From: Adiantum capillus-veneris
Taxonomy: Eukaryota; Streptophyta; Polypodiopsida; Polypodiales; Pteridaceae
Assembly: GCA_014529385.2 (NCBI GenBank)
Contig: CM043948.1
Location: 23,920,451-23,984,450 of the forward strand
Direction of reading: 5' to 3'
DNA length: 64,000 bases
Shown here: positions 46,201 to 55,196 of the stretch, piece after piece
How positions within the stretch are numbered: the stretch's first letter is position 1
Layout of the letters: every line of letters begins with the position of its first letter
Translations under genes and position numbers: made by a program
Notes under the pieces: model-generated
Told to the model about the DNA's origin: nothing
The model's database searches: none
Seen by the model: the letters and a program-made list of their open reading frames with translations, nothing else

Positions 46201-46979
46201 CCACTCATAATCTTTGTTCGTTGTAGTATAAATCATACACAGCAGCATGGTGTAAAGGTCGACATTTTAGGGTGGAACGAATCGACAAAAAGTGTTTTAC
46301 TCAAGATTGTGGAATCATGGCAAAATTTGAATAGTTTAGTCGACGACGTTCCTCTGATGCAGATCCTGTGGTGGCGGAACTCACTTACTTCGGCACGCTG
46401 CAAGAGATTTTGAGGATCGATTACAGAGGATTTTTTGTCAACTTGTTCGACGTGCAATGGTTCAAGATAATCATGGAGGGTCGCAACGCTACTGTGCGTA
46501 GAGGAGAGTCTGGTTTTCTTGAGGTGGATTCTACTAAGAAATGGACTAACCTAAGAGACACTTTCGTACTACCCGAGCATTGTGAACAAGTAAGTATGTA
46601 AATAGTTAACATCCCCCTTTTACAAGTTATGTGCTTGAAAGCTCTCATGTAAGTTATGTGGCTCTGGCAGGTAATATTTCATCCTACAAAGTCTACATCA
46701 AATTGGTAGTACGTCATAGAGGTAGCCCCTCGTAGTGCAAGGACGTATGAAGGCTACCATGTGCCAATCACAACGACATCAATGGAGGAGATCAGAGAAG
46801 ATGCTCAATCAAAAGCCGCTGCGGTGGTGCCAGACGAGCATCAAGATGCTACTACTCTATATGGGGTGCATGCAGAGGAGCTACAAAATGAAACAGAGGA
46901 TATGTGTTTAAACGGAGAGCTCTATATAGATATAGGAAGTTATGCTGAGTTATGCGAGGATGAGAGAGAGATCTCTTAA
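43251..46979 (+). pseudogene. CACTA transposase (TNPD/TNP2-like), six exons, three in-frame stops
   Basis: The exons I can support are 43251-43783, 43880-44619, 44703-45307, 45382-46146, 46227-46589 and 46671-46979. All junctions are GT-AG and the phases agree, giving 1,105 codons in one register. Exon 1 has CPCNQCKH and an acidic stretch. Exons 2-3 hold the Transposase_21 domain (CPNDCILFRGEY, CPKCDSERY, AMDGVNPFG, YNIPPWLTTKKGHLWLSLIV, GLTECSG). Exon 4 holds DUF4218 (FILPVAIEGCLSLDIRNTIY, MKTLKGYVRQKARPEGSMAE). Exons 5-6 hold DUF4216-like sequence (ELTYFGTLQEILRIDYRGFF). Stops are TGA at 43284, TAG at 46332 and TAG at 46707. The protein would cut and rejoin the element ends. Confidence 0.9.
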
Positions 46980-47249
46980 AGCCACAAATATTGTATTTGA
47001 ACAATTTTGCTCCGTGTTGTAAAAGCTCTGGCTCTCTAAGTACCTTCCATGGTGTATAACGCTCTTTTCTACTCGCGCTCACATCTTTTGATTGAAAATT
47101 CTGAGTTTTCGACTTTCCTCTTCTATCACTCAATTCATTGCGTCATTGTATTTATATGCGTCATTACGTCATTGTATTTAATGGTCTTTGCGTCATTGTC
47201 TACTCTATTCATTCAATATTAAGTTTAAATATTCGTGTCTTTAATGCAG
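46980..47249 (+). other. Spacer between the two CACTA genes
   Basis: 270 bases with AT-rich sequence and a small repeat (gcgtcattRYgtcattgtattta). It ends in ttaatgcag, an acceptor-like site before the second gene. Confidence 0.5.
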
Positions 47250-47251
47250 GT

Positions 47252-48561
47252 ATGGATGATGAGGAGTTTCTTTCTTCTTTGTCACCGCAGCAGAGACAGT
47301 GGTACGTGGAGTGTCATCGCTCTGGCGCATCATCGCGCGTTCCTACTCCATCCGCATCTCCCTCTCTTTCGGAGCATTCGGCGCGCTTCGAAGCTTCGGC
47401 GTCGACGAGACGAGCTTCACACTCGTCTAGACACGGGCACTCTAGTGGTGGCGGTGGTGGTTGTTGTGGGGATTCCGCCACCGATGCCTCCACACCGCCT
47501 CGTGCTCAACGAGGCTCTTTACCCTCCCCTTCTTTGCCCGCCCCCACACCAGCCATAGCATCGCCATCTACGCCAGGTTTTGCAGGGCTGACTGTTCCTA
47601 GAAGCTACACACCTCTACCTACTCCGCCAGGAGCCACCCCACTCGACACTCCTCGCTTCGGGGCCCAGACGCCGGTGGAGACACCTGACGTCCGTACCCC
47701 CATCGACACACCGCTAGAGACCCCTGCCGGGACACCCAGGTTCATGCGTCACCGGCCAGAGGGCTTGCCTTACTCTGTCGACATCAGCGGCGGCATCATC
47801 ATGGATGATGACGGCAAGAAGGTGATCTCGCACATGCGTGGTCTTTGCTCTCAGCTGTTGAGACACTACATACTAAACAAATGGAGTGAAGTACCAAGTG
47901 ATTTAAAAAACAGAGTCATCAGCATACTTCATGATGAGTTTCCCGTTCCAACACGGGATCAGCGCTTCAATGAAGACCTGATGAAGATTCGAATGCGTAA
48001 ATACTGCAAACACAAGCGTTCCGAAGTGCAAAAAGCAATCAAGAATGGGTGGAACAGGCCAGATTGGCTGGCCAAAGAAGATTGGAAGAATGCGAAGAAA
48101 GCAGCGCGGGAGAATCCCGACAAGTGGAAGTAACAAAAGGATGCAGCCAGAGCGCGAGTAGAGGCAGGGAGCTCGCACCACTTGGGGAGCGGTGGATGGG
48201 CATCATTTGAGGCCGATTTTGTAAGTGTTTTCACATTGCTCTTTATGTTCGATAGTTTAGGGTTTATGAGTTTTTTAATTCTAACATAATGAAATCTTTG
48301 TATGTTTTGACAGTGGTCGATGACAGGACGTGATCCCACACCGTACGAGCGCGAGTACGCAGGCAGGAAGGGCTTAAACGCCCTGATGGACATTCTCAGT
48401 TCTCGCGGCGGCATGGTTAGTATTAGGGTTTACTCTTTTTTATTTTTTGTATTGTTTTATAAATGTCGTTATATGTTTATACTTACTGAAAGCTGTCTTA
48501 TTGTCTTTTTTTACAGAATCCGACAGATACGCCGCTTGGACGCGATGAGACGTCTGACTAG
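47252..48561 (+). pseudogene. CACTA second gene (TNPA/Transposase_24-like), three exons, one stop
   Basis: The exons are 47252-48220, 48314-48415 and 48517-48561, with GT-AG introns and matching phase. The start ATG gives MDDEEFLSSLSPQQRQWY. A Ser/Pro/Thr/Gly-rich region (about residues 25-165, with repeated TPxxTP strings) precedes a conserved basic domain (HYILNKWSEVPSDLKNRVIS, then FPVPTRDQRFNED and NRPDWLAKEDWKNAKKAARE). This is the plant En/Spm Transposase_24 arrangement. One TAA at 48131-48133 reads where CAA would fit. The end is NPTDTPLGRDETSD. This protein class binds the subterminal repeats. Confidence 0.85.
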
Positions 48562-48920
48562 ACGACGTCAGTTTAGTCGTAGCTAGATAGCATTAGTTTA
48601 GGGTTTCTCATAGCTTATGTATCATGAGACGGATTTTATACATCTTTTTGAACCATGTATATTATTACATTTGTCACCGCAGTTCCTTTTGCCAATCAAT
48701 TCTTTATGCCTATGATGTTGTACAATTCTCATTATTACATTTGCCAATCAATTCATTTTGCGTATGATGTGTACAATTGTCAATTTTGCAAACAATGCGT
48801 CTTGTGGGTGACTATTTTGGGTCTATTATCTACCCTTGCACTTTTTTTAAAAAGTGAATCAAGTACAATATGGTTGATGGGTGGCAGGGCATTCAATGCC
48901 CTGCCACCAAAAAAAAATTC
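48562..48920 (+). other. 3' region of the CACTA element
   Basis: Non-coding. It includes two tandem-like strings around tattacatttgccaatcaattc (48660-48760). Confidence 0.5.
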
Positions 48921-48924
48921 TCTC

Positions 48925-49150
48925 GGGCGTCGCTATAAGCGTCGCTATTTATAGCTCTGTAGCGTCGCTATAGTCTTTTGTGTAAACGTCGCTATAAGCG
49001 TCGCTATGAGCGTCGCTATATAGCGATGCATATAGAGACGCCTATAGCGACGTATATAGCGACGCTCTCGTAGCGACGCTCGTAGCGACGGTTTTAGCGA
49101 CGCCGGGGGTTATTAAAACCCAGTGTATTTCCGTCGCTAACAGCGTCACA
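48925..49150. repeat. Right subterminal repeat array of the CACTA element
   Basis: At least 12 copies of GTCGCTA or its complement TAGCGAC, most within AGCGTCGCTATA. The first six are mostly in one orientation and the later ones in the other, so the array can fold on itself. These are the expected protein-binding sites for transposition. Confidence 0.9.
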
Positions 49151-49269
49151 AGAGCACACAACCTCTTGTAGTGTTCCAGGAGTCAACAAACTCTGATGCA
49201 AACATTGACTCTAATGGCTCAACTAACCTCGGATCCCAGACCAGTGACCCTTTTTATGGAAATGAAAGC

Positions 49270-49362
49270 ACTCCATATTCTGAGAATTTCTATCCTTGCT
49301 TGGAGCCCTGTCTTTGCTGGACCTAAGTCTCAGAAAGGTCTTTCACTTCCTCCATTGTGCCA
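49270..49362. other. Junction between the duplicated unit and copia C3
   Basis: Sequence after the tandem-duplicated unit, leading into the decayed Gag of C3. No feature of its own. Confidence 0.4.
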
Positions 49363-49800
49363 TCAATTGAAGCAAGACACTTCACAAATGCTCTTTATCA
49401 TCAATGAAGGAAAGTTGAAATTGACATAGAGGTTTTTTTTTTGCACTATATTAAGCTCACTCTTCAAATATAGCTTGCTTTGCTTTTTGTTGTTCTCATC
49501 CAGTGATAGCAAGGTATCCCAAACATCCTTAGTATTCCGAGCATGCCCAATTATAGTGTCATGTACGCTCACAAAAACCCAATACATAATTTTGCAAGCT
49601 TCGTGATTCCAATCCTCGCAATCCTTTATCTGCACAATTGTAGCACTAATTTTTGCTAGCGTTCTTGTTGCTCTCCATCTTTGTAGTCCCAATAATTTTT
49701 ACCCATTAGGACATTGATCATTCTAAATTTTCAAGCGTAAAACTTGTTCTCGTTAAACTTCTCCTTTACAATTGTTGGACGTCATCTTAGCTCTGTATGA
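49363..49800 (-). pseudogene. Copia C3 Gag fragment
   Basis: The 109-codon minus frame reads CEDWNHEACKIMYWVFVSVH, then NTKDVWDTLLSLDENNKKQS, then KLYLKSELNIVQKKN. This is a UBN2-type copia Gag (Ala/Trp helix and LYLK motif). A start ATGACGTCCAAC lies near 49790, in another frame. It is the same family as C2. Sequence beyond residue 100 is lost at the join with the duplicated unit, so C3 is truncated. Confidence 0.78.
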
Positions 49801-50152
49801 GAAGCTTGCCAAAAGTACTAGCTACCACCTATAATGGCAGTGTGTGTACATATACTCGTTTCACACTAGTAATTGATATCTGTGAACTACGTAGCCAATC
49901 TAGACCTTTCTTTTACACACAAAACAAAATATCTGCAAAAACCATAAAACTCAAATTGCCTTTCCATGTGGACACTTTCTCAAAAGCGAAGGTTGAAACA
50001 CACACAAAATGCAAATTAGGCCGCACAAGTCTAGTACATAGTAGTAATGCAAAATGTTGAGACACACAAACTACCAAACGAAGCACCTCAATCAAAGGCC
50101 ATTGCCACATTGCTCCTCCTTGCTGCTTCAAGCTATTCAAACACAACCCAAC

Positions 50153-50162
50153 TTTGATTCCA
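50153..50162 (-). other. Primer-binding site of copia C3 (mutated)
   Basis: On the minus strand it starts TGGAATCAAAG, the same variant of the initiator tRNA-Met site as C2. Confidence 0.7.
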
Positions 50163-50456
50163 TGTTGAGAGATAAAGAAGGAGAGAGCTTGAACCCTTGC
50201 AAGCACACACCCACACACAACGGAGAGCACACATAAGATGCAGCTTGAACCTTCTTCTGCTTGTTCTTCTTCTTCACTAAAGATAAGAAGCATACAAAAT
50301 CCATAAGAGAGAAATAGTACATTAGGGAAAACCTAATACGTCTTATGCGAACCATTGGTGATTGAGCCCTTGTCAAAGTACATTTTTCTTGCATTAGGTT
50401 TTAAGGGAGCCCGCTTATTTGATTGAGCTTAAATGTGAGATAAGTGTGCGTGTGCA
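50163..50456 (-). repeat. 5' LTR of copia C3 (294 bp)
   Basis: It begins TGTTGAGAGATAA and ends gcgtgtgca, matching 37718-38012. No second LTR is present in the window. Confidence 0.75.
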
Positions 50457-51074
50457 GTCCGCCGACCACCCTCCGAATGTTGTTGTAGTGCCCGTGTTGG
50501 CCATCTACAGGAACGCCCTTGAGCAACGCCCTCAGCTACGCTCCTTGTCCACAGGCCGCCAAGCGTGAACCCTCTGGCCGCCCACGTCCAAGAGCAGCGC
50601 CCACCTGCAATCAACGAACAATACAAGGACACCGCAGCAGCGTTTCCCTTCAGTGGCTGTCCAGCCCATCACCGCCGTTCGGCCCTCCGTCAATCAGGGT
50701 ACTAAACACTCGTCCTACCGCCTCCCGTCGACAACCTACCCGTCCGTGTTCGCGTGCTGCTCTGCAACAGTCCGCCCACTCCAGCCACAGCCCTCCTCGC
50801 TCTACCGTGCAGCAGTCCGCTCTACTCTACAGCAGCCCGTCGTTCCGCCGGCCACAGCCCTCAGCGCCCTGCGCCTCTCGTTGACAACCGTCCGCTCTCA
50901 TCCTCTGCATCGCTTGACAACAGCAGCAGCAGCGCCGCAGAGCGCTGACCAGCACGACCAGGAGCTTACGACGGCGGTGCTATCGTGCACCCTCCACAGC
51001 CCGCCTCCTTTTTCCCTCCACAACCTGCCTCTGTGCGCCCTCTACAGCTCGCAAACGCTGTCCATCAAAGTCGA
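50457..51074. other. GC-rich block of unknown origin
   Basis: It is C-rich and clearly different in base composition from both neighbours. Open frames in two phases (50519-50884 and 50653-51105) encode Pro/Ser/Ala-rich strings without motifs. It could be a retroelement LTR or leader fragment fused to G3. Confidence 0.45.
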
Positions 51075-53640
51075 AGCATTCCGTACCCGTTTTCGGCACT
51101 TTTGAGTTTTTAGTGATGCCATTTGGGCTAACCAATGCTCCAGTGACATTTATGATGCTGATGGACAGTGTTTTACGTCCTTAGTTGGGAAAATTCGTTG
51201 TAGTTTTCCTAGACGATATACTTGTGTATAGTAAACACGAAAAGAACACCTCGAGCATTTGCATCTAGTATGCGATTTGCTGCAAGAACATAACTTATTT
51301 GCAAAAAAAAGCAATTGTGAATTTTTTGAAGAAGAAACTCATTACTTAGGGCACATTATATCCACCGATGGTACGCAGATGGAACCTGAGAAAGTAGAAT
51401 CTATTCTCAAGTGGCCCGCACCAAAAAATCTCAAGGAACTCCATATTTTTCTTGGTTTGTCAGTTTTTACCGACAATATGTGAAGGATTACACGAAGATC
51501 GAAGTCCCGCGGACTAATCAGCTACGCACAAAAAGCAAGTTTATAAGTTGGGGGAATCCCAACAGAAAAGCTTTGATAAGCTTAAAGTGGCCGTAGCAGC
51601 TGCACCTATTTTAACGATCATTGATCCTAATGAGCCGTTTGTCTTAGAAACAGACGCTAGCAATGAGGCTATTGGAGCCGTGCTTATGCAGAGGGGACGC
51701 CCAATCGCATTTGAAAGTAAGAAACTTGATCGTGCTTAGCGTAACTACTCAGCTTATGAGCGAGAGTTACTGGCTATTATACACACACTTAAAAAGTGGA
51801 GACACTATTTGTATGGTGCAACTTTTGAGGTCCATACTGACCATGAAAGTCTAAAATGGCTTTCTACTCAAAATGAATTGAAGGGTAGGAAAGCTCGATG
51901 GGCAGAGATCCTCCAGGAGTTTGACCTTCAGATTCGTTACCAGAGGGGTAAGTTTATTGTAGTGGCAGATGCGCCGAGTCGCATGCCACAAATAAATGAA
52001 CTTAGTTTCACAATTTTCAAGAATGAATTCTTGGAATCCTTCCGTGGTTTATGTGAGCATGATCCTTCATTTATTGAGGTCTAGCGCATTGTATGTGATC
52101 GCACTCTTTTACACACACGACCACCTTCGTCATCCACACGTAGAGCTAGTCCGAAGAGACTGGCCATAGATGCGATGACTAGCGGAGCGAGAGTTAGTCC
52201 GAAGAGACTAACCGAGACTTCGGTGTATAGTTTGGGACCGCGCAGAGTCCGGACGTAGACCCTTCATCACCTGTGAGAGATCTTCTTTCAGAGGGGGGTA
52301 ATAAACTTCTTCGGGGGGAGAAGTTTGCGAACTACTTCATAGACAATGGGTACTTGCTTTACAAGGGTAGAGTTTGTGTACCATCTATTGGTGATTTTTG
52401 AGCATGCATTCTTAGAGAAAGTCACGATAGCCCGAGTGCAGGTCATCCCGAGATACAAAAGACCTATGCACTAGTGAAGAGACAGTTCTATTGGCCAAGT
52501 TTGTTTAAGGATATCTAGACTTATGTGCTAAAATGCAATAAGTGTCAGGTCAATAAACACGAATGTCTCAAAGTAGGAGGATTACTCCATCCGTTGGATA
52601 TTCCTAAAGGGAAATGGGAAAGCATTTCCATGGATTTTATTACCGGATTGCCCAGGACTAGTCGAGGAAATGACTTAGTATGGGTGGTAGTGGATAGGTT
52701 AACCAAAATGGACAAATTTATTGCCACAAAAAAAAATAGTTAAAACGCCAGAGTTGGCAAAACTCTTTATTGAACATCTCTATAAACTATATGGCCTACT
52801 CGCGCAGATATAGTATCAGATAGAGATAGAAAGTTCAACAGTCATTTTTGGAGGGAAGTCTTCAAAAAGTTGGACACTACTCTGAGTATGAGTACAGTGG
52901 ATCATCCGGAGTGTGATGGTCAAACTGAAAGGGTTAAACAAATTCTTGAAGATATGTTGTGTTCTTAAGTAAGTAAGAAGCAATCAAATTGGGAAGAGTA
53001 CTTGACAATATTGGAGTTTGCTTATAACAGCTCCAAACACTCAGCAACTGGGTTTAGACCATTCATGTTGATGTATGGTTTCCAGTCGAGATCTCCTATG
53101 GCTTTAGGCCTTGAGAAGGAGAAGATTCAATCTGTCAAGGATTTCCTTGAAGATATGAATGATATGCTCAAAGCACCACGCGAGAGCATACGCAGCGCAC
53201 ATGACCGCATTAAATCCTATGGGGATAAAAAACGCAGAAACGTGACCTTTGTGGAAGGTGACTTTGTTTTTCTGAGGGTCCTTGTGCGTCAGAAACCATA
53301 AAAACGGGAAAGTGTAATAAACTTTCACCGAGATTTTGTGGTCCTTTCAAAATCCTTAAGAAGATTTTGGATGTAGCATATAGACTTGAGTTACCAGAGA
53401 GTTCTCAAGTTCACCTGAAAAAGTCAGTGCACAGGTTAGAGAACTTAGTTTCTCTAGACATTATGGTGTATCTAATTGAACCACCAAAGATACCGCATGA
53501 ACCGAAAAGGATTCTTGGATATCGGGACATACATACCCGTCATAAAGTGTACCAAGAGGTACTAGTTAAGTGGACAGACATAGAGGATGAGGATGCTACT
53601 TGGGAATGCCGTAGCGCGATCGCCAAAAGATTTTGCTAGG
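51075..53640 (+). pseudogene. G3: chromovirus-type Ty3/gypsy pol
   Basis: Starting within RT (FRTRF, then [12 protein letters not shown] after a one-base shift at 51105), it keeps the catalytic FLDDILVYSK near 51210. RNase H follows (AIGAVLMQRGRPIAFESKKL, ELLAIIHTLKKWRHYLYG, DHESLKWL). Integrase has GHPEIQKTYA, CNKCQVNKH, the first catalytic MDFITGLPRTS near 52630 and VVVDRLTKMDKF. A chromodomain ends the frame (YQEVLVKWTDIEDEDATWE near 53555-53610), which defines a chromovirus. Gag, protease and the RT start are absent. Stops include TAG at about 51738 and several frameshifts. Confidence 0.92.
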
Positions 53641-53669
53641 TTGTCTTCGAGGACGAAAACTCTTCTTAA

Positions 53670-53690
53670 GGGGGGGGGGGGGGGGGATAA
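53670..53690 (+). other. Polypurine tract of G3 (G-run)
   Basis: A run of 17 G followed by ataa lies just before the first LTR copy. The second LTR copy is preceded by ggggtaa, consistent with the same element type. Confidence 0.75.
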
Positions 53691-54003
53691 TTTCACGTAG
53701 CCTGTAACGGTGGTGACCTAGGTCGACCGCCTCCTTGTTGTAGAGAGAGGAGGGCGGGGTTCACGGGGAGAACGCCCTGGGCCAGAGTGCCCGGGTGGCC
53801 GAACTCGTGTGGACAGGCAGGCCACACACATCTATATGAGTCCGGGTGATGAGCATAGACTCATCACTCTCATGGCTACTGGGTGGAGAGCTTACGACCT
53901 ACCCCTCTTTTGTGGATGCCCGTAGAGGTATCTAGTGTGTCAGTAGACGCCCGTAGCGGTGTCGGGAGCCCGTGCTAGCCGTAGTGCTACACAGGCTCTA
54001 ACA
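53691..54003 (+). repeat. G3 3' LTR, first copy (313 bp)
   Basis: It begins TTTCACGTAGCC, where TG has become TT, and ends GGCTCTAACA. It matches 54013-54318 closely. Confidence 0.8.
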
Positions 54004-54012
54004 TTGGGGTAA
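54004..54012 (+). other. 9-bp spacer between two LTR copies
   Basis: ttggggtaa separates the LTRs. Its start resembles the TTGG of a primer-binding site and its end the GGGGTAA of a polypurine tract, as if the interior between them had been deleted. Confidence 0.6.
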
Positions 54013-54316
54013 TGTCATGTAGCCTATAATGGCGGTGACCTAGGTTGATCGCCTCCTTGCTGTAGAGCGAGGAGGGCGGAGTTCAGGGGGAGAACGCCTA
54101 GGGCCGGAGTGCCCGAGCGGTCGGACTCGTGTGGACAGGCAGGCCACACACATCTATATGAGTCTGGGTGATGAGCATAGACTCATCACTCTCATGGTTG
54201 GGTGGAGAGCTTACGACCTACCCCTCTTTTGTGGATGCCCGTAGAGGTATCTAGTGTGTGAGTAGACGCCCGTAGCGGTGTCGGGAGCACCGTGCTAGCC
54301 ATAGGCCACACGGGCT

Positions 54317-54318
<2 letters not shown>
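54013..54318 (+). repeat. G3-type LTR, second copy
   Basis: It begins TGTCATGTAGCC, the intact TG form. The last bases (ggctctaaca in copy 1) run into a long (GA)n tract, so the terminus is lost. Confidence 0.8.

Positions 54319-54412
<94 letters not shown>
54319..54412. repeat. (GA)n microsatellite
   Basis: About 47 GA units between the second LTR and dispersed repeat R. Confidence 0.97.
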
Positions 54413-54414
<2 letters not shown>

Positions 54415-54419
54415 GCAAA

Positions 54420-54885
54420 CCACTTCTATGTGTTGAAACACATTCAATACATGCACCCCTTGGACATAGTCTCTTTGCTTTTGGACCAACGTTTTAGGAT
54501 GTATCAAAACCACCGAAGGGCTAATACCAAGCCATTTCTAGAATAGGGCAACAATTTTGGGGACAATAGGGCAGCAATTTTGGGGACTTTGAAACCTTGT
54601 ATGCAAGACAAAGTGTGGAGTACGTTAGATTTTCAAAATTATTGTTCAGATGCTAGTAAAGGTGCCACCAAGTAGATGAGCTCCAAAGCAAGCTCCCTGC
54701 TACCCCTAGCGGAAACAAATTGAATGAGTATTAATGAGGTGCATTTTCAACCAGTATGTGACACCTTTCCAACCTTCTTTAGAAAGGCTACAAATGTAAG
54801 CCTTGCTATTAAGATTTCTAGCCTTGATTTTCTTCTGTGCATACTTTTGTTACATAGTAATTGCTTTCATGCTTTCATAGGGGCA
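54420..54885 (+). repeat. Dispersed repeat R, copy 2
   Basis: It matches 39100-39570. It has its own 23-bp tandem duplication (units at 54543 and 54566, atagggcaRcaattttgggg) that copy 1 lacks. Confidence 0.8.
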
Positions 54886-54888
54886 TTT

Positions 54889-55003
<115 letters not shown>

Positions 55004-55154
55004 CTAGGTGAAGAGATAGAAGAAGAGGATGATGGGCAGCACGACCAAGAAGAAGAGAGGGGCAATGAGGCAGGCGTATACACAAGAGAAGACTGAGAGC
55101 AACGCGATGGCTAGCATGACAAAGCTCACTAGCAAAATTCCTGTCAGTAAGGCC

Positions 55155-55156
<2 letters not shown>
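55004..55156 (-). CDS. Possible small hydrophobic protein (50 aa)
   Basis: A minus-strand ATG at 55156 opens a 50-codon frame ending in TAG. It begins MALLTGILLVSFVMLAIAL and ends LPIILFFYLFT. Almost the whole length is hydrophobic and could span a membrane once or twice. It lies between two (GA)n tracts, the upstream one at 55158-55195. I do not recognise the family. It is retained because the composition is protein-like rather than repeat-derived, but it may be chance or an exon remnant. Confidence 0.25.

Positions 55157-55157
<1 letters not shown>

Positions 55158-55195
<38 letters not shown>
55158..55195. repeat. (GA)n microsatellite
   Basis: About 19 GA units directly next to the small open frame. 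Confidence 0.95.

Positions 55196-55196
<1 letters not shown>

Larger units (their letters stand above)
41153..49173 (+). mobile_element. CACTA (En/Spm) DNA transposon, 8,021 bp
   Basis: The terminal inverted repeats CACTACAAGAGG (41153) and CCTCTTGTAGTG (ending 49173) are exact. A 3-bp target duplication, TTC, lies at 41150-41152 and 49174-49176, and the empty site is present in the neighbouring duplicate. Subterminal regions are full of the motif TAGCGACGCT. It encodes a split transposase (43251-46979) and a second En/Spm-type protein (47252-48561), both on the plus strand with recognisable introns. Three stops in the first and one in the second make it non-autonomous now. A captured HMA-domain fragment lies at 42195-42557. 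Confidence 0.97.
40431..49269 (+). repeat. Tandem duplication, unit 2, interrupted by the CACTA element
   Basis: The unit consists of 40431-41152 plus 49177-49269, matching 39663-40430. It has longer CT tracts (40588-40675, 40940-40983) and a 10-bp tandem duplication (gtttcaagac, 40867-40886). The order of events is duplication first, CACTA insertion second. Confidence 0.9.
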
